DNA from: Dichetophora obliterata
Lineage: Eukaryota; Arthropoda; Insecta; Diptera; Sciomyzidae
Direction: 5' to 3'
Length of the DNA stretch: 64,000 bases
NCBI GenBank assembly: GCA_963920525.1
Contig: OY986436.1
Span: 180,872,361 to 180,936,360 of the forward strand
Positions 1 to 11,472 of this stretch are shown one piece after another. The notes under the pieces are model-generated. The model did not search any database. It saw only the letters and a list, made by a program, of their open reading frames with translations, and was not told the DNA's origin. The position numbers were made by a program, and so were the translations under genes. How positions within the stretch are numbered: the stretch's first letter is position 1; each line of letters opens with the position of its first letter.

Positions 1-1404
1 ACTTAATAAGTAAGTATAGTTGGTAACATTAGTTATACATTAAAAATTATCATTATTATTGTCATCACTACCTTGACATCGGCAGTTGTAGATGATGGAA
101 GTGATGATAAATGTGAAGCCAACAAGAAAGACATACACATGTATACTGAAAAACCTTTCTAATTTGAGCCATCTAAAAAGATTTTAAAGTATACTGCAGC
201 CAACAACTGATTTTCATTTTCTCTCGAGCGGCTCTCGAAAATTTAAATTTCAGCATCCTAGGTTTTGTCACTGAATTTGGTTGGCTTACTCCAAATATGC
301 AAATGTGGGAATGGAGAGTCGAGTAGTCGAAAAGTCGATTAGTCAACTTTTTCATAAAATTTTTCGACTTTTTAAAGTCAATTAATGATTGCAGTTATTA
401 GTCGCAAATAGATTTTTTATCGACTATTTTCGGTTTTTGTGAAATTTTTTTTATTCATAATTAATATAATATTGTTATAATAACAATTAGGTTTGTATCG
501 ATAGCACTTAGTTTTCCCTTAGTGAAAAACGATTGCTATACAAGAGCAACACTGGTGCGTTCAGTTTGCCAACAGCGAAGTCAACTTTGAGAAAACAATA
601 TAATGTTAATTGCTAATTTGTGCCAGCGCTGCCGAAACTATTACAATTGTAGTATTTTACTCCTAATGAATAGTGCGTACTACTATTCTCCCCAAATATA
701 AATAGTAGTAATAAAATTATCAGCAAACTTTATAAGCCACATGTTGTAATTTTTATAGACTTTTATCCATCTATTATCCAGGGTATGAAATAAACACTTC
801 AGTATAGGGGTAAATATGTATATGAAAACCTAAGCAGTTGCTTTCGTGGACTTTGCAATTCCTTTTAAGAATTTGCAATCTAAAATCTCAACACTGAAGC
901 CACTATTTGTCTATTTCAACTACTTTTACGTAAATCATTTGTATGGTTTATTATTAAAAACTATGGTGAATCAAAAAAAATATATAAAATTTTTAAATGA
1001 ATTATGAATTGGTCATGATTTAATAATTTAAAGGTTATTCGTATTTTTGACGTTTTCTCCAATTGGTATGATTATTTGAAAATGAGAACAGAATAAAATC
1101 ATGAGAGCAATGTCTTTAGAGCTAAAAATACACACGGTCAATATCATACTAATTGGTACTAAATTGACTACTATTAATTTTGTTCTAGTACTTTTATTGC
1201 TCCGATTTATTGGTGCATTAATAACTTTTTAAATTATTTTAATTTACTAACTTCAATGAAATTTAAGTTAGTAAATATATAAGAAATATAAATACTAAAA
1301 TAAATATAATTTTGTTCGTTTATTTTTTACAGCAATTACCGTTTCATCGTTTTATGCAGCCAACGGTTAACTTATTTAGTCTAGTGCAGAGACTATAAAT
1401 ACTT
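1..1404. other. AT-rich non-coding stretch
   Basis: Low-complexity AT-rich DNA with only short chance open frames and no recognisable gene. I see no repeat boundary until the foldback-like element begins near 1405. Confidence 0.6.
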
Positions 1405-2780
1405 ATAGACATTGCAACTGAAAGGTCCAGTACGATGTGAAAAATTTGTACGTACAAGACAAGAGACCCGACGAGTAACAAACCTAACGAGTAATCGCTT
1501 GCAGCAATTTGTGTTGCTAGCACAACATGTATATGTTGCTTAAAGCAGCCTGACTTTGTTTACATTTTTTTTGCTTGATTTGTTGTTGCTGCATTGGACT
1601 TTTTTTGTTACGCTAGGATTTTGTTCAAGTTTTGGAAGAATTTCGTTGATCGTCAGATATAAATCATATTTTTGCGATTTTGTCTAATTAAAGCAAAGGC
1701 GTTTTAGATAAATCGCTGTATCTTTTTTATTTCTAAACGGATTGAAATGCTCCAAAGGACAACATTTTAGAAAATTGATTAATCTTTCAAATGACACTAA
1801 AATTAAATTAATCAAAAATTAATTCAATTATTTATTACCTATTTTAAACAGATTTAAAACAAAAACTCTAATCTGCTGCACAGAGTTAAATCCACTCATA
1901 ACTTTAAATTGTATTTTTTAAAGAAAATGCCGTCAATTTTGTTTTCTTGTTTGTATTTCTTTGTAACTAAATTGTTATTCTACTAATTTGTTAAAAAAGT
2001 ATATATTTATCTATCTGAAGCAAAGGTGGTTAAGATAAATCGCCATATCTTTTTTATTTCTAATCGGATTCAAATGCTCCAAAGGACAACATTTTAGAAA
2101 ATTGGTTAATCCTTAAAATGACGTTAAAATGAAATTTTTCAAAGATCTGCTGGACAGGATTAAATCCACTCATCCCTTTAAATTTTATTGTTCATAGAAA
2201 AGACTATAAGTTTTGTTTTTTATGCAAAATCTAGGCTTATAAACAAACTTTTAGATGGAATTATTGATTACATATTAATTAACTTAAATAATGTCAAACT
2301 AATGTTTTATAAAATTCTTCTTTAATTGTTTTAAATAGATTTTAAAAACTTTCCGTTAATACGTTATATGATGTTAAGAAAACTATTAGAACGTAATCCG
2401 ATTCTCTGGGTAAAATATGTTCATAACAATTTGGTTTTCTTCTTTAATTTAATTTTAATTATTTTTCGATCCGGCCCTTTTTTAATAACAAAAAATATGT
2501 TATTATTGTTTTTTTAAGGCAAGATGTAGGCTTATTAACAAATTGTAAGCTCGAATTATTTATTAAATAGTGAAAAAGGAATACATATATGAAAAAATAA
2601 AATAACTCAACTGGTTTTAAGGTTTTCAAAATATTGTTTACTTAAACATGAATTATTATAAAATAAGTTTTGAAGTTTTTTGCGATAAATTTTTTCCTTT
2701 TCCTTTGAAAATTTAAAAATTACAAAATCAATGACATTTTTAAAGATTTTTCCTTTGCTTTTAAATTTCAATTAATTGAA
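1405..2780. repeat. Left terminal inverted repeat of the foldback-like element
   Basis: Imperfect inverted copy of 4900-6423. Within it a module of about 327 bases is repeated directly: the segment starting AAGCAAAGG at about 1691 recurs at about 2018 and runs through TCCAAAGGACAACATTTTAG in both copies. Confidence 0.75.
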
Positions 2781-3299
2781 ATGTTTTATAAAAGTATTCT
2801 AATTCCGAAAGCGATCCAAAATGAACAACTCCTTTAAACTTTGTTGGTTCTTTATTATGTTATAATAAGCTTGGGGTGCTTCAAAAACTAAAATCAGAAT
2901 TAATTTTAACATAAAGTAAAATTTAATTTTCCTCTTTTTTGTCTTACTTTTGGTCTACTTCCAGCCGTTTGATTTTTAAATAAGTTAGCCAGTATGTATT
3001 ACTAGTACGCAGGTTTGAGCATGCGTTGTGCTTTGAAAACTCTATTTATTTTTGAAATACCATAATAAATTCTAATTATTTATGCAATGCATAGTATTTT
3101 TTCCATATTTAAAAAATATATATTGTTAACTAAAATTTTAATTTTGAATTACTTTTAAAATATACATATACTTATGTACATGCTCTTTACTACAGAAAAA
3201 GTATATTATTCAATTTTTTCCGATATTTATTTCCATATATTAAACAATACTTTGAATTACATTTAGTTTCAAATGAAAACTTTTGATAAAACAAAACAA

Positions 3300-3366
3300 A
3301 TTGTTACATGAATTTAACTGTTAGCTTTTTAGATCAAGTTAGTTTGAAGAAGGCAACAACATCAAC
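3300..3366 (-). repeat. Fragment of a dispersed repeat family with a (TTG)n end
   Basis: Reverse complement of the GATCTAAA / (TTG)n end found at 8890-8945, 53745-53870 and 54850-54905. It is a short decayed fragment inside the foldback-like element. Confidence 0.5.
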
Positions 3367-3539
3367 ATTTTTTTTTTAATTGTTTTTATTTAGAAAATGC
3401 AACACTTTAATATAGTTTAGAAATATAAATGAAAAAAAAAACAGAATTTTTCTCTATTACTCTATAAAAAGGAATTCTGCGTCTATACTTACGATACTAT
3501 CAAAACTGTGTCATTTTTTGTAAGGCTTTTTGATCTGGC

Positions 3540-3790
3540 GTTACCCTAATTAAATTTCCATTGGAGTTAAATTGGGTTATTAAGTTGTTAAGTAATTATG
3601 TAATTTAGTAATTTAAAAGACAAATTTGATATATTGTCCTCTCCATGCCTCAACTATTTTTTCATTATTTTTAGCCAATTTACTGAAACAACAATATTTA
3701 TGAAACATTTACTAAACATTTACTAAACATTTACGAAAAATAAAAACTATATTTGTGAAACAGTGCAGATGATTTGATCATCAAAGTAAA
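3540..3790. repeat. Dispersed repeat, inverted copy of 17150-17410
   Basis: Runs of AATTA units and the segment around CATTTACTAAACATTTAC and GTGAAACAGTGCAGATGAT match the reverse complement of 17150-17410. It shows that the centre of the foldback-like element shares sequence with the region carrying the GTCCCGTGCGA repeats. Confidence 0.6.
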
Positions 3791-3829
3791 TGAATTTCTG
3801 TACATCTTGCTTCAGCTAATAAAATTAAT

Positions 3830-4078
3830 ATGTTTCCCTTAAATAGAGCTGTAAAAGAACGATTTCAATTTGATTTTATTCATTTTTCAATATACAAGGG
3901 TATAATCAATAAAAGTTGTCACGAACCGAATTTAAAAAAACGTATCATAAAGTCCTGTATTGCACACTCAAATCTTGCAACTCCAGAGTGGTTTGATGAA
4001 AATGGAAGTTACTTTGAGCACAGGCAAATCATTCTAGATTTTCTTATTACTGTTTTAATTCGAAAGAATTCGAAATGA
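3830..4078 (+). CDS. Small unrecognised ORF inside the foldback-like element
   Basis: An 82-codon frame from ATG to stop in the unique centre of the foldback-like element. The residue composition is mixed and protein-like (for example the stretch SPEWF-like ATPEWFDENGSYFEHRQIIL, with Trp and His), unlike most AT-rich chance frames here. I do not recognise a domain. It could be a remnant of the protein that once mobilised this element, because it lies immediately downstream of a repeat shared with 17.15 kb, but that is inference. No signal peptide or membrane segment is evident. It may equally be a chance frame. Confidence 0.3.
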   Translation: MFPLNRAVKERFQFDFIHFSIYKGIINKSCHEPNLKKRIIKSCIAHSNLATPEWFDENGSYFEHRQIILDFLITVLIRKNSK

Positions 4079-4382
4079 TTAAAAGAAAATCTAGTGTCCG
4101 AAGAGTTAAAAGAAACAATGCAAAAATGCAAAGGCTTCTAAATGCATAAGCATTCCGAATGTACGTCTGAAAATCTGTCTGTCGTTTTGGATTTTTTTAA
4201 ATAATCCGACTGTCACTTCGTCTGTTTTTCCATATCTCTTTTTGTCTGTCAGTCTGTTAGTATGTATTTGTGAATGTTAGACCGTCTGTCCGAAGTCCGT
4301 CTGATTGATTTTTTCAGGAAATTTTTGCTATCACAATAGTCAAGTCCATTGGCCGACCTTTCAGTACTGTGCAACTCTAAAC

Positions 4383-4777
4383 TAGATGAGCGATCCGGTG
4401 ATTTTTCAATAACGGCGTTATTAGTGAACGTGATTTTTAAATCGCCGTTCTTTAATATGGTGACCGTGATCACGTTATTTTTCAACTAAACAAATGCATA
4501 TTCATGTATGTAGTTATGAGAGGTGACCGAAACAACATTAAAAACTCATATCAAAGTGCATCTGATATGCGTACTTAAGAGACAGAGACAAAAAATTCTC
4601 GCACAATCAAAAAATCACTGGTTATATCACGAATTGCTGCAAACGACATAAGACAAAAAATTAACAAAAGCTCAATCACTGATCACGGTTTTTTAATCGT
4701 ATTTAATCACCACAGTTACCAGTGATTTTTCAATCACGGTGACTAAATCACCGGTATCAAAATATCGCTCATCTCTA
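4383..4777. mobile_element. hAT-type MITE with perfect 8-base target duplication
   Basis: The ends read TAGATGAGCGAT on the left and, reversed, TAGAGATGAGCGAT on the right. The 8-base duplication CTCTAAAC lies immediately outside both ends (4375-4382 and 4778-4785). The interior is rich in GTGATTTTTCAATCACGG-like palindromic motifs. The 8-base duplication and terminal motif fit the hAT superfamily. It carries no transposase, so it is non-autonomous. The small antisense frame inside is not credible. Confidence 0.85.
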
Positions 4778-4899
4778 CTCTAAACTGAATGCACCTCATA
4801 TTGTTAAAAATAAGTGCACCTCATTTAGCAATGTTTTCCCCCAGGCTTTTGTAATTATTTTTATTTTTGTATGGTATTTCCTTAAAACTTATATACATT

Positions 4900-6423
4900 T
4901 GAAATAATTGAAATTTAAAAGCAAAGAAGAAATCTTAAAAAATTTCATTTATTTTGTAATTTTTAAATTTTCGAAGGAAAAGGAAAAAAATTTAAAAATT
5001 TCATTTATTTAGCAAATTTTAAATTTATCACAAAAAACTTCAAAACTTATTTTATAATAATTCATGTTTAAGTCAGCAATATAACAAAAAACTTAACAGC
5101 ATTGCAGTTGTTTTGGTTTTCATATAAGTATTCCTTTTTCACTATTTAATACAAAAATTAGAGCTTACAATTTGTTAATAAGCCTACATCTTGCTTTAAA
5201 AGAAATTATATTTTTTTGATAATATAAATTGCCGAATCGCAATTTAATCAAATGTAAAAAAAAATAAGTCTCCAATTGGAAGATGCTACAAAATAGGCAA
5301 AGCAACAAGAATAACACAAGGCAATTCGTGTAGCTGCCGATTGTCCTGCGTGGCAATAAAATACTACTTTTTATTTTTTTCTTAACAACAAATTAGACAA
5401 ATCATAATTTAATTCTAAATAAATAAAACAAGAAAATAAAATGCATGGTCTTTTCTTAAAAAAAAATCTATTTAAAGTTATTATTGGAGTTTTTGTTTTA
5501 AATCTATTTAAAATAGTTAATAAATAATTGGATTAATTCTGTTAAAATTTAATTTTGATATTATTTGAATGGATAAAGGTAAAAATAATAAATAAAGAAA
5601 TCGATTAATTTTTGCAAAACTTTATTTTGATGTAATTTGAAAGAATAAAGGTAAGAATAGTTAATAAATAATTGGTTTAATTTTGTTATAATTTAGTTTC
5701 GATGTCATTTAAGACATTGATCAATTTTCTAAAATGTTGTCCTTTGGTGCATTTGAATCCGATTAGAAACAAAAAAGATATAGCGATTTTTCTAAACCGC
5801 CTTGCTTTAAATAGATAAATATATACTTTTTTTAACAAATTAGCCTAATATCAATTTAAATTACAAAGAAATAAAAACAAGAAAACAAAATTGATGGCAT
5901 TTTCTTTAAAAAATACAATTTAAAAGTATGAGTGGATTTAACTCTGTGCAGCAGATTAGAGTTTTACTTTTAAATTTGTATAAAATAGGTAATAAGTAAT
6001 TGAATTAATTTTTTTAAAATTTAATTTTAATGTCATTTAGAAGATTGATAAATTTTCTAAAATTTTGTTCTTTGGAGCATTTGAATCCGATCAGAAATAA
6101 AAAAGATATAGCGATTTATCTAAAACGTCTTTGCTTTAGATAGACAAAATCGCAAAAATATGATTTATATCTGACGATCAACGAAATGCTTCCAAAACTT
6201 GAGCAAAATCCTAGCGTAACAAAAAAAGTCCAATGCAGCAACAACAAATCAAGCAAAAAAAAATGTAAACAAAGTCAGGCTGCTTTAAGCAACATATACA
6301 TGTTGTGCTAGCAACACAAATTGCTGCAAGCGATTACTCGTTAGGTTTGTTACTCGTCGGGTCTCTTGTCTTGTACGTACAAATTTTTCATTTCGTACCG
6401 GACCTTTCAGTTGCAATGGCTAT
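4900..6423. repeat. Right terminal inverted repeat of the foldback-like element
   Basis: Reverse-complement partner of 1405-2780. The same tandem module appears with its CTTGCTTTA anchor near 5801 and its TTGCTTTAGA anchor near 6131, a spacing of about 330 bases, and part of a third module lies near 5460-5560. Confidence 0.75.
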
Positions 6424-8639
6424 TCAATAAACGACGTATATATTCTGAAAGCGTATTGCTATAATTTTACGCTAAGTGCTTTCACGAAGCCCCCTGAATA
6501 AAAACAGAGTTAATTGCGCAAGTGTATTAAAAAAAAAAATTACCATAACAAAATTATTTGGAACTTTACAGAAATTTTAGATCCATTAATGGTAAGTCCA
6601 TTTATAATTTTTTAAATTGTTAAGAAAGAAAAAATAAACACGGTCGCATAACGCACACATTTTTGTGCCGTAAGCTGCGTATGTTTTTTAATCCCTTACA
6701 ATTTTGCTATTGCAAATTACGCTGCTGTATACTGAACATACGCCAATACGGCGTTCATTGAATACCACTACTATATTTAATTTATCTAATTGCCCAAAAC
6801 AACTAGAAAATAAAAGTATAAATACAAAAACTACTTGTATCTTTTAATCCCAAAACATATCCAAAACAGAACTATCCTATGGATTTTTACTTTATTGTCC
6901 ATTCCAATTACCATTATCTAAATTTTTAGACTAATGGAATAATAAGAACAATGCAAATGGAAGAGATATAGATTTTTTAAGAAATTATTGTAAGTAAAAG
7001 TATTATTTTGTGTATGTAGTCCTAAGTGAGCGAAATAATAAGCAGACGAAAATTAAATTTGGATATGTCATAAAAGACTATATTTGAGGGAGAACGTCTT
7101 TTGCTCAAACCATTTTGCTTAAAATATCTTAATTCAATTTACTTCCAAACAGATTTTTCCCCATACAAATCGTATAATAAGCGACCAATTAGCGACCTCT
7201 AAACCTTTAGTAATTGAGATGCGCTTCAAAAGCGGTGTTTCTTAGGTCTAGTGAAAGTATTAAAGCCGCGGACATCTGTCAAAATACATTAAAAAATATA
7301 TTTTTGAGCCACCAATTGTATACTAAACGATTTTCTTAAAAAAAATACAAAGTGACTTCATATATAGCTCGATATTTATTAGGTTTGTATTTAAACAATT
7401 CTTTTGGATCGAAGAATCAATCTTTTTCAGAGGTGAAAAATTGAGGATTTTTTCGAATACTTGCACTGAGGCGCTCTTTGGCATATGTTGAATGTTAAAA
7501 TAAATGACAAAAATAGATTCCTCGCACATTAAAATCTGTTGAAGGTCAAGATTAAAATAGAGTAATATTAAAGATACTCTTCTTGTTCCAAGCAGATTTT
7601 TATATAAAAATTTTAAAATCAATTTTTTTTTAAAGCTTACAATTTTTCTGCAGGCAATGCAGATCGTCTTAATTTAATAATATGATAATAAAATTTCTAG
7701 AAAACAGGAGCATTTGCTGTTTGAAATCAACAAATGTTAAGTTCAGCTTTTGAACATTTTTGAGAACACACTTTAATCACTTGGTTATGAAAAGCTTGTT
7801 TAGTAGGGTTTATAAAAAAATGTAGATCGTATTCAAAGAGATCTGAAAAATTGCATGGGATTGCCAAGATAACCTAAACAAATTTTAGAAATATAAAAGG
7901 ATGTGCTCCTCTCCCTCAAGGACAAAGTGGTTTTTTGAGAAAAACAGTTAAAAAATAACAATCTCAAAATGCTTTAATTTTTGTTAGAAAAACTACATAT
8001 GTATGTCTCAAAGCAAAAATAAATATAGATTTAAGCTAACAATATCTTGCCAAACACGACGACACGCTTGATTTTTATCCACAATGTCCTGTGAGAAGGA
8101 TATTCGAAGCTTAAGGTACACTCGAGATAGCACAGAACTTTTGATTGCTATTTGGTTGACAAAAATTTGGTAGTATTGATTATAGTGCTAACGTTTTCCT
8201 TAAATTCAACGAATTAATAATTTGCTTATTTTTCGCAACAAACATTTGCCTGTTTTTTTTTAACTTTTTTTAAAAAAAAACAAGTTTTTATATCTCAGGC
8301 ATCAGAAGTGTAATCGAAGATAATTTTCTCGATTTGGATTTTCAAATGTTTTTGAACGAAACCCTGTTAAAGAGTATCTATTTAAAACGTCAGGCCTTTC
8401 AATAAAGATCTTAAAATAAGTTTTCCGTGAGTTAGTTTTTCTGCTTAAAACTAAAATATGCATCAAAGTCATGAAATACTACTTAACGAAAATAGACCCC
8501 ACTCCGATATGATTTTGTGCTCAACTCGACACAACCTTGCACCTCCGTAAATAGTTGCACTTTATTGCGGGATACTGCTGATTTTTTGAAAAAACCCATT
8601 CTTATTTTTTACAAAAGATAAACTGAATAGCGAAAAAAT
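6424..8639. other. AT-rich non-coding stretch
   Basis: No gene recognised. The longest open frame (7323-7622, minus) is AT-rich and matches no family known to me. No clear inverted repeats were found. Confidence 0.5.
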
Positions 8640-8945
8640 AAGAAGCACCTAGAACAGACCGCAACCCTGGTAGAGTTAAAGGCTTGATCTAAAAATAGCT
8701 ACTACTTTAGTGTCGTATGATTAAATGGCCGATGAAAACATTAAAATTCTTACGAATTTATTCGAACAAGTGTCAAATCATATAAGACTTAAATAGTGGG
8801 CTCGTCACAGCTTAATCACTCAAGGCTACTGAAGAGCGAGGCTTAGCAGCCTCAGAAAGTCTGCAGTGTGATTGATTCTAAAGAGAGTTGTTGTTTTTGT
8901 TGATGTTGTTGTTGTTGTCCCTTCTTCAAACTTACATGATCTAAA
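8640..8945 (+). repeat. Copy of the (TTG)n-ended repeat family
   Basis: Matches 54600-54905 with many differences. Shared landmarks are the CCTGGTAGAG segment, CACAGCTTAAT-ACTCAA, the GTGATTGATTCTA segment, then (TTG)n and an end close to GATCTAAA. It is a single copy, without the inverted partner seen at 53.7 kb. Confidence 0.65.
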
Positions 8946-11472
8946 AAACTCACAATTAAAATCATATAACTACTAATAGTGTTTGTTTTCAAAATCCAGC
9001 AACAAAAATTTTTTTTCAAAATCGCAACTGCATTAAAAGTTACAGGTTTTTTTACAAAAAAACTACCTTTTTGACCACTGTTACGCCCTTTTGTTTAGGC
9101 GTTGGGATTCTTAAATTTTCTTAAAATTTTGATTTTTAATTTTAAAATTCTTCATATCAAATCTATTTATAATAATTCATTTATATAAGTAATCAAAAAG
9201 GCAAAATAAACTTTGCCGAAACTAAGGAAACTATACTGAATGCTAAACATCTAGATTTCTTTGTACCTATCCTAATTTTGTAAGTTTTTTATTACTGAAA
9301 AAAAAATCGAAAAATCAAAAAAAAAAAAAAAAACAAAGAAAAAGTGAACAAATTTTGGGATGCAGCAAGCAAACAGCCACTTTCTGCTGAGCACAAAAGC
9401 ACTCCCTGAAATTTTGCATTTTCTTGGTAGACAAAAACATTTTAAACGAAACATATTGCAAAGGATTAAAATAGCTGATAAAGTCATCTAACAAGATTTT
9501 CAACAAGAACTAATGGACTTGAATTGAGCCCGACAATGAAGAAGTTGAACAACAAAAAGTGCAACTAACTAAAAATAAGGATATGCAGTACCAAAAGGAT
9601 GCAGATCTAGTTGTAGATATACGCTGCATACGAAGAAAACGTAAGGGATGTGATAATTTGTGATTTTTCTAAGCTTTCCAAATGAGCCACATTTATACAG
9701 CTTCAATAAGCAGAGATAACAAAATAAAGCGCACAAAAAACAGACAGACAGACCGATAGAAAAAAGGCACCCACATGATGAAGTTTTTCCAAGGATATGT
9801 TTTAATTTTGTGCTTTAATCCTTTCCTTGCATTGCTGCCGGGTGCTGTGCTTGTTTCTTTTTGACTTCTTGACAAACACAAATAGCAGCTGACTTTGGCG
9901 CTTGTTTTTCATGTTCACACCCGATTATCGAAAGTTTTCGGGTCATTAAGTTCTGGCAGTCCTGGATAAATAGCAAGGCGAATGTCAATTAAGGTGAGTG
10001 TGTGTGTGTGTGTGCCTGTGTGGTAAAAATTATTTGTAGAAAATGGTAGAAAAAACTGTAGAAGAATTCAAAAAGTTAAACTAAACCAGAGCAGAAATTC
10101 TCTGTTTGAAGTAAACAGTGCTTTCAAACGAAATGGTTAGAAGGTAGTATTTATTTTGGAACAAAATGGTAGGTTTTAATCTTCAAATATTAGAGAAAAC
10201 AAGAAAGTTGTAACCTACATTTCCGTACTTTTTAATATTGTTAATCTAAATGAAATAAATTTGGCGTTTTCAAACACAACTAAGTGCGAATTCTTTTTCT
10301 TTTTTCTCAACGCACAGTGCATTTTTTTGGCACTTTTTTTGATATAAAATCTATATCTTTTGAACCACGTCAGATTTTTCAACCAGGTTTTTTTTATATT
10401 AAAGGAAATTGATTGCACTATATAGTCATCACATAAAACTTTCAAAAAATTTCTGGTTACTTTGCAGGGTGGTTCGAAACATGATATTTTTTTATATGAT
10501 CTAATATTTTTACTAAAATTCTGTTAATAAAGCCATTGATTTTTCCTGTAAAAGATACACAATTTTATAAAAAACAAAAGACAATTTTTTAATTGTGCTA
10601 AGTTAAAATACCAGTGTTGCCTGAAAACATGAAAAACTAAAAATATAATCTTTTAGATATTTTAAGCTTCAAAATACTCATATCTAAAGAAAGTTTTACC
10701 AGTTTTTTTATTGTTTTATTAAAAGATCTCAGATATCGTCAAAATTATCTTCAGAACAACTTTTTCTTTGTACATTTTTGTGTCGCAGTGATGTTAATAA
10801 TGGGTCCGATGATATCATTAGCATTGCCATTAAGTCAGTATTTTGGTTCTCACTGCTATTTACAACATTTAACTTGTTGCAAACTTTTTCGAACACTATA
10901 TTTAAATGGTACACTCGATCTTGGTTACTTTTGAGAGTTTAAAAAAAACTACAAAGTTCTTTTATATTAACAATATAATTACTCATTTTAGTTCAAATGA
11001 AATTTATTTTAACTTTTACTTTAATAAAGTTACTCACTTTTTCCTTGCCACTAACCGTTTTTAATTTCCCTACACTTTTATCGTTAGACTATATCGGTCG
11101 GACGCTTTTGTCCAAAAACTAATTTTGACGATTCCGATTTTTTTTAAATTTTGCATGTCGATAGAACTATAAAAACAAAAAATATTTGCACACTTTTTAT
11201 AATATTTTTTTTCAGTTATACACAGTGAAAAATTTGAAAGAAAATCAAAATTATCATTCGGACATGTACTCAAACAACTTTATCTTCTAAACCGTTTGTC
11301 CTATAATAAAAAGTTTAGGGCATGTTTTAAAGACCTTGAATTGGTTTTTATAGTGGTGTCCTTTTTTACTAACACTTTTGTGAAAAATTTTAATTTTTGA
11401 CCACTAAAAATTTCATTCACATTTTTCATGGTCAGCACCATTATTTTTTTGCGCTTTGAAAATATTATCGTA
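8946..11472. other. AT-rich non-coding stretch with simple repeats
   Basis: Contains a poly(A) tract near 9318-9335 and a TG microsatellite at about 9998-10014, preceded by AAG/GTGAGT, which would also make a good 5' splice donor. No open frame here looks like a real gene. The minus-strand frames near 9272-9506 are driven by the poly(A) tract. Confidence 0.5.

Larger units (their letters stand above)
1405..6423. mobile_element. Foldback-like element with long modular inverted repeats
   Basis: The sequence from about 1405 inward (core CATTGCAACTG at 1410-1420) is the reverse complement of the sequence ending at about 6423. The match continues inward, with indels, to about 2780 on the left and 4900 on the right. 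The centre of about 2.1 kb holds a small unrecognised ORF, a repeat fragment shared with 17.15-17.4 kb, and a nested MITE. Long modular inverted repeats with internal tandem units resemble Foldback or Galileo-type elements, but no transposase is visible, so the class is inference. I find no clear target site duplication. Confidence 0.75.

Noticed and set aside
9272..9506. Overlapping Phe-rich minus-strand ORFs
   Set aside because: Both read through a long poly(A/T) tract; low-complexity artefacts.
9989..9997. AAG/GTGAGT as an exon-intron boundary of a host gene
   Set aside because: A perfect donor-like string, but no coding frame upstream and it merges into a TG microsatellite.
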